The notes under the pieces are model-generated. The model did no database searches. It was not told where the DNA came from and saw only the letters and a list, made by a program, of their open reading frames with translations. From positions 1-8,694 of the forward strand of contig CALGAG010000149.1 of assembly GCA_937951995.1 (NCBI GenBank): 8,694 bases of DNA. Reading direction: 5' to 3'. Both the position numbers and the translations under genes were made by a program. Origin of the DNA: an uncultured Bacillota bacterium (lineage in GTDB: Bacteria; Bacillota; Clostridia; Tissierellales; Tissierellaceae). Below, one piece after another: positions 5,686 through 8,694 of the stretch. Every line of letters starts with the position of its first letter. The stretch's first letter is position 1.

Positions 5686-6510
5686 ATGGATGAAAGATTA
5701 TTCTTAATTGACTTACAAATGTTTGCAGAGGAGGACGGAGGCTCAGACCCCACTCCCACAGATCCAGTAGCTCAAGTAAATGACTCTGAACCAGACTATG
5801 AAGAACCGGCTCATCAGGAACCCCCAACTGATCCTGTGGAGCCGGAGGAGATGATCCCAAAATCTAAAGTCTCTGAAATTGTCAGTAAACGAGTCAATGA
5901 GATTAATGACAAGTATAAAGATGCTGACAAATATAAGAGTCGGATGGACAAACTCCTCAAACTATCTGGTCTTACAGAAGAACAATTTGAACAGCAGCTT
6001 CAGCAAATAGAGCTCCAAAACTCAGCGACTTCTATGGGTGTGAGCCCAGAAATTGCCAAACAAATTCAGGAGTCTCAACTGGCTGCTCAGCAAGCAAAAG
6101 ATCAGGCAGATGCAATGAAGTATCAATATGAGGAGATTCAATTACAACAGAATCCCCTGTACGAAGGATATGAAGAAGTCAAGGACGAAGTCCGGGAGTT
6201 CGCTGCTAAAACAGGTGTCACTTTGGAACAGGGATATTGGGCGCTTCATGGTACAACACTGGCACAGAAACAGGCTAAACAAGCTAAAGATACCACAGTA
6301 GCTAATCAACGATACAGAAAAGATCGTGGTGGAGTTGAGTCTGAAGGGGGAGGTACAGTACCAGAAACCCCAGGGGCAAGCTTAAATAAAGCTCAAGTTC
6401 GCATGGCTAAGAAGATTGGGATGAGTCCTGACGAATATGCCCTGTGGAGTTCTGAGGATATGACGTATGATAAATCAAGGAAAATAACTGAAGGAGGGAA
6501 TAAAGCATGA
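5686..6510 (+). CDS. Capsid scaffolding protein
   Basis: This 274-residue protein is expected to line the inside of the procapsid and guide coat assembly before removal. The ATG at 5686 is preceded by AAAGGAG (5671-5677) with 8-nt spacing, which makes the in-frame GTG at 5668 unlikely because that start would lie before the site. The N-terminus MDERLFLIDLQMFAEE carries the LQ(L/M)FAE motif seen at the start of many Gram-positive phage scaffold and capsid proteins. Residues ~20-55 are acidic and Pro-rich. Residues ~60-165 are strongly charged and helical with many Gln, Glu and Lys (coiled coil), and the C-terminus is basic and helical (NKAQVRMAKKIGMSPDEY), as expected for coat binding. No protease motif is seen, so scaffold exit rather than self-cleavage is likely. 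Its stop overlaps the next start (ATGA). Confidence 0.88.
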   Translation: MDERLFLIDLQMFAEEDGGSDPTPTDPVAQVNDSEPDYEEPAHQEPPTDPVEPEEMIPKSKVSEIVSKRVNEINDKYKDADKYKSRMDKLLKLSGLTEEQFEQQLQQIELQNSATSMGVSPEIAKQIQESQLAAQQAKDQADAMKYQYEEIQLQQNPLYEGYEEVKDEVREFAAKTGVTLEQGYWALHGTTLAQKQAKQAKDTTVANQRYRKDRGGVESEGGGTVPETPGASLNKAQVRMAKKIGMSPDEYALWSSEDMTYDKSRKITEGGNKA

Positions 6511-6938
6511 ATACAAGAGGTGCTCTAGGTATTGAATACTCTTGCAACTTGCAAGGGCAAAGTAATCCTGTAATGAAACACTGGCCTGTAACTGCAACTG
6601 CTGCTAATCAGCCTGACAAGTATGAGGCTGTTGCATTAAACGCTGGTCTGGCTCAAAAGGCCGACTCAGATTCTACTGCCATTCTGGGTATTTCCAAGGA
6701 AAACACTGTGGATGGGGAGGTTCTATTAATCGTAGACCCTAAAGCCCTGTTCTGGATGCCCTATTCAGGCACAACCAAAACCTCCTTGACAAACGCAGAC
6801 TTAGGTGCTGCATTTGACTTAGGGGATGATGCAAAAACTCTTGATCTTGATGCTTCCGTCACAGATCAATTCATGGTCTTGGACTATGATAACGTCAACA
6901 AAGCCGCACTTGTTCGCATCAATAAGCCTGTTATCTAA
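6507..6938 (+). CDS. Probable capsid decoration/stabilisation protein
   Basis: This 143-residue protein starts at an ATG overlapping the scaffold stop, behind a strong AAGGAGGG site (6491-6498). It is small, neutral-to-acidic, without cysteine clusters or membrane segments. It is rich in beta-prone stretches such as EVLLIVDPKALFWMPY, QFMVLDYDN and AALVRINKPVI, with Ala/Asp/Thr turns between them. A beta-barrel protein of this size encoded between scaffold and major capsid is, in many tailed phages, a decoration or head-stabilising protein that binds the outer shell after expansion. That role is inferred from gene order and composition; I could not match a specific family. An alternative is a minor head protein. 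Confidence 0.65.
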   Translation: MNTRGALGIEYSCNLQGQSNPVMKHWPVTATAANQPDKYEAVALNAGLAQKADSDSTAILGISKENTVDGEVLLIVDPKALFWMPYSGTTKTSLTNADLGAAFDLGDDAKTLDLDASVTDQFMVLDYDNVNKAALVRINKPVI

Positions 6939-6969
6939 TAACAGAGAATAAAAATAGGAGGGATAATGA

Positions 6970-7857
6970 ATGGCTACTTCTGACAACTTTCAACGTATGC
7001 TATTACCAGGTCTTCGAAAGATTTTCTTCGAGACCTACAATGAAATAAGCCCACAATTTGAGAAGGTATTCAATGTCGGTACCTCAAATCAAGCTGTGGA
7101 AGAGGATCATCATGTATCTGGACTGGGCATGTGGGAAGAGAAAAAACGGTCTGAGAATATCAAGTACGAAGATATCGAAGACGGCTTGAGCATCTTCTAC
7201 AAGCATACCGCCTTTGCTAAGGGCATCCAGATTGAGCGTGAGCTCATTGATGACGAGAAGTATAGTGTTATCAACAAGATGCCTAAAACCCTGGCTAGGG
7301 GTGGACGTGCCTTGGTTGAAACCACCGCTGCTGACCTTTTAAACAATGCTTTTTCTGCCAATGGTTATGATGGTGTTCCTATGTTCTCAGATTCTCATCC
7401 CTTGATTAAAGGTGGCACTGGTGACAATATCTTTGATGCCCCCCTTAATGAAGACGGTATCGAAGAGGGTATTCTTTTAATGAGAAGCACCACAGATGAA
7501 GCGGGGCTAAAGATTCAATCTCGTCCTGACCGTCTTATTATTGCCCCTGATCTGGAGTGGACAGCAATTCGATTGCTTGAGTCTACCCAACAGCCGGGTA
7601 CTGCTAACAATGATGTGAACGTGGCTAAGTCCAGAGTATCCCCTGTGGTCATGGATTACCTGACCAGTGCAACTGCCTGGTTTCTTCAAGACAGTAAGAT
7701 GCATGAAATGAACTTCTTCTGGAGAGTTAAGCCGGAGTTCAAAGACCATGAAGAGTTTGATAACATGGTAGCTAAATATCGTGGTTACTTACGATTTTCT
7801 GTGGGTTACTCTAACTGGAGAGGTATCGTGGGTTCCGATGGAACTGGAGCCCCATAA
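6970..7857 (+). CDS. Major capsid protein
   Basis: This 295-residue protein is expected to form the icosahedral shell with an HK97-type fold. The start is ATG at 6970, behind AGGAGGG (6957-6963). A closer ATG at 6966 is in another frame and stops after five codons. The N-terminal arm (residues 1-25) is followed by a segment rich in charged residues around MWEEKK, probably the extended loop. Next come KHTAFAKGIQIERELIDDEKY (about 78-98) and DGVPMFSDSHPL (134-145). The latter matches the motif style of coat proteins of the Mu gpT type, including the Gly-Gly-Thr after it. The family link is from memory of that motif. Position after scaffold and the good ribosome site fit a highly expressed coat. 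No N-terminal delta domain or protease is seen, consistent with a separate scaffold. Confidence 0.9.
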   Translation: MATSDNFQRMLLPGLRKIFFETYNEISPQFEKVFNVGTSNQAVEEDHHVSGLGMWEEKKRSENIKYEDIEDGLSIFYKHTAFAKGIQIERELIDDEKYSVINKMPKTLARGGRALVETTAADLLNNAFSANGYDGVPMFSDSHPLIKGGTGDNIFDAPLNEDGIEEGILLMRSTTDEAGLKIQSRPDRLIIAPDLEWTAIRLLESTQQPGTANNDVNVAKSRVSPVVMDYLTSATAWFLQDSKMHEMNFFWRVKPEFKDHEEFDNMVAKYRGYLRFSVGYSNWRGIVGSDGTGAP

Positions 7858-7870
7858 GGAGGAGTAAATA

Positions 7871-8053
7871 ATGGGAGATAAAAAAATCACTACCTTTAAG
7901 GGAGGGCTGAGAGTTACCAATAAAGACGGTGCTCAATTACTTCCTGTTCCATTAATTCCAGACAGTGAAGCTACTACTATAGCTGCACTTAAGGAAGACT
8001 TCAATGAGCTACTAGCAGTCCTAAAGGCTGCTGGAGTTATGGAAGAAGCATAG
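7871..8053 (+). CDS. Small head-fiber-like protein
   Basis: This 60-residue protein starts 13 nt after the coat gene, with AAGGAGGAG (7856-7864) upstream. Residues 1-25 are short polar strands (KKITTFKGGLRVTNKDG). Residues ~33-57 form an amphipathic helix, TTIAALKEDFNELLAVLKAAGVM. That ending closely recalls the C-terminal 'LVTDFNALLAKLKAAGLM' pattern of the phage head-fiber family found right after coat genes in Gram-positive phages (Pfam head fiber family, phi29-like). Such proteins trimerise and attach to the capsid surface. Here the protein is only about the C-terminal module's size, so it may be a small capsid accessory instead. It is the last gene before a strong terminator, so it belongs to the head operon. 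Confidence 0.7.
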   Translation: MGDKKITTFKGGLRVTNKDGAQLLPVPLIPDSEATTIAALKEDFNELLAVLKAAGVMEEA

Positions 8054-8082
8054 ACAGAATATTTATACCATTTATAGCTATG

Positions 8083-8107
8083 GAGGGGGTTCTGCCCCCT
8101 CTTTTTT
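8083..8107 (+). terminator. Intrinsic terminator closing the head operon
   Basis: GAGGGGG (8083-8089) and CCCCCTC (8095-8101) form a perfect 7-bp stem with a TTCTG loop, followed directly by six T's (8102-8107) and an AT-rich stretch. It lies 30 nt after the last head gene. Confidence 0.93.
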
Positions 8108-8134
8108 ATTTAACTAGGAAAGAGGTGATAGAAG

Positions 8135-8694
8135 TTGACTACCAGAGTGGATGAAAAAATTGCTTCTCAGCTGAGAAATATATATAACCTTATTATCAAC
8201 AATCAACTTCAAGAATATCAATTGGAGAGTTTTGGGATATTCTTAAGAGACTATGTCATAAGCGGAGGGATAGTTACCAACGACTCTGGGTTCTTGGTAG
8301 TAGAGGATTCCATATATTCCGTAGGGGATGTTCTTATGAGAGTGGAGGAGAAAAAGTTCGACCCTAAGGTTACAGTAGATGGAACTTATTATGTGTATTT
8401 CTCTATTGAGGATCTCGGGTATCATGCGGATACTTCTTATCCCTTAACTCCTCATGTTAAGCTGGCTCAGATTTCTTTTGTGGATAAAGTACCTGGAACA
8501 ATAACTGACGAGAGAGGAATCGTTGGGGGAATCAGATTCAAAGAATGGATAGTCCCCGGAGGGGAAGCTCCAGAACATGAATGGCAGGGAACTTCTTTAA
8601 GATTCGAGAATCCTGACGGGAGTATGGGGACTTTTGTGGATCTCAAAGGAGAACAAGGTATTCAAGGTATTCAAGGTATTCAAGGTATTCAAGG
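8135..8694 (+). CDS. Fiber or tail-appendage protein with collagen-like repeats (5' part only)
   Basis: The reading frame stays open to the window edge (186 complete codons). The TTG start at 8135 is supported by GAGGTGAT (8122-8129), close to the full anti-16S complement; an in-frame GTG at 8147 is weaker. Residues ~5-70 hold a helix (IASQLRNIYNLIINN) and then SFGIFLRDYVISGG and a beta-rich region, typical of particle-attachment domains of phage fibers. Residues ~150-171 (EWQGTSLRFENPDG...FVDLKG) match the lead-in seen before collagen-like stretches in phage fibers. From residue 172 the sequence becomes Gly-X-Y triplets: GEQ, then GIQ repeated, with the last Gly incomplete at the edge. It follows a terminator, so an unseen promoter or read-through must supply its transcript. 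Whether it is a tail fiber or a head-attached fiber cannot be decided from the part visible. Confidence 0.83.
   Translation, partial: MTTRVDEKIASQLRNIYNLIINNQLQEYQLESFGIFLRDYVISGGIVTNDSGFLVVEDSIYSVGDVLMRVEEKKFDPKVTVDGTYYVYFSIEDLGYHADTSYPLTPHVKLAQISFVDKVPGTITDERGIVGGIRFKEWIVPGGEAPEHEWQGTSLRFENPDGSMGTFVDLKGEQGIQGIQGIQGIQ
8657..8692 (+). repeat. Exact 9-bp tandem repeat in the fiber gene
   Basis: Four identical copies of GGTATTCAA (8657-8665, 8666-8674, 8675-8683, 8684-8692) continue to the window edge, each encoding Gly-Ile-Gln. The perfect identity at DNA level, including third positions, points to recent expansion by slippage rather than old conserved protein repeats. Confidence 0.93.

Noticed and set aside
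5462..5860. 132-codon minus-strand open frame across the zinc-ribbon and scaffold genes
   Set aside because: It is antisense to two well-supported genes, shows no ribosome binding site that I could find, and its translation looks like noise rich in Leu/Ser/Pro.
8657..8694. CRISPR-like repeat array at the right edge
   Set aside because: The 9-bp units have no spacers and are in frame, encoding Gly-Ile-Gln collagen-like triplets of a fiber protein.

Overview
This window is the packaging and head-assembly module of a tailed double-stranded DNA bacteriophage or prophage. The host is probably a low-to-mid GC Gram-positive bacterium (Bacillota). That host call is an inference. It rests on strong AGGAGG-type ribosome binding sites before nearly every gene, two TTG starts with excellent Shine-Dalgarno sites, consensus sigma-A/sigma-70 promoters, and the LQMFAE-type N-terminus of the scaffold, which is common in Gram-positive phages.

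Left end (1 to about 700): a region with different composition. It is rich in CAACG/CGTTG and in C/G runs. It holds one small minus-strand gene (56-406) that may encode a DNA-binding protein, followed by a non-coding stretch with clustered inverted repeats built on GGTA/TACC. This part reads unlike the rest and may be a different module, a different replicon or an assembly join.

Transcription start region (729-1213): two near-consensus promoters, TTGACA-N17-TATAAT and TTGACA-N17-TATGAT, both with extended -10 elements. The first drives a small protein of unknown function (779-1057). The second lies across the end of that gene and points at the terminase genes. Between it and the small terminase gene is a roughly 140-nt leader with three successive stem-loops. 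The last stem is followed by six T's, which suggests transcription attenuation. This is the most interesting regulatory signal in the window.

Morphogenesis operon (1214-8053), all on the plus strand and tightly packed: small terminase, large terminase, a 94-residue single-pass membrane protein, portal, a 77-residue zinc ribbon, scaffold, a decoration-type protein, major capsid protein and a small head-fiber-like protein. The terminase cuts and pumps DNA through the portal. The scaffold directs coat assembly around the portal. The decoration and head-fiber proteins probably sit on the finished shell. A clear intrinsic terminator closes the operon at 8083-8107.

Right end (8135-8694): the start of a fiber gene with its own ribosome binding site. 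It runs off the window inside an exact 9-bp repeat encoding collagen-like Gly-Ile-Gln triplets.

Most of the window is a recognisable phage head module. The less ordinary points are the structured terminase leader, the left compositional break, a strongly strand-biased 7-mer (CCTGTGG) and two small unplaced genes inside the head operon.
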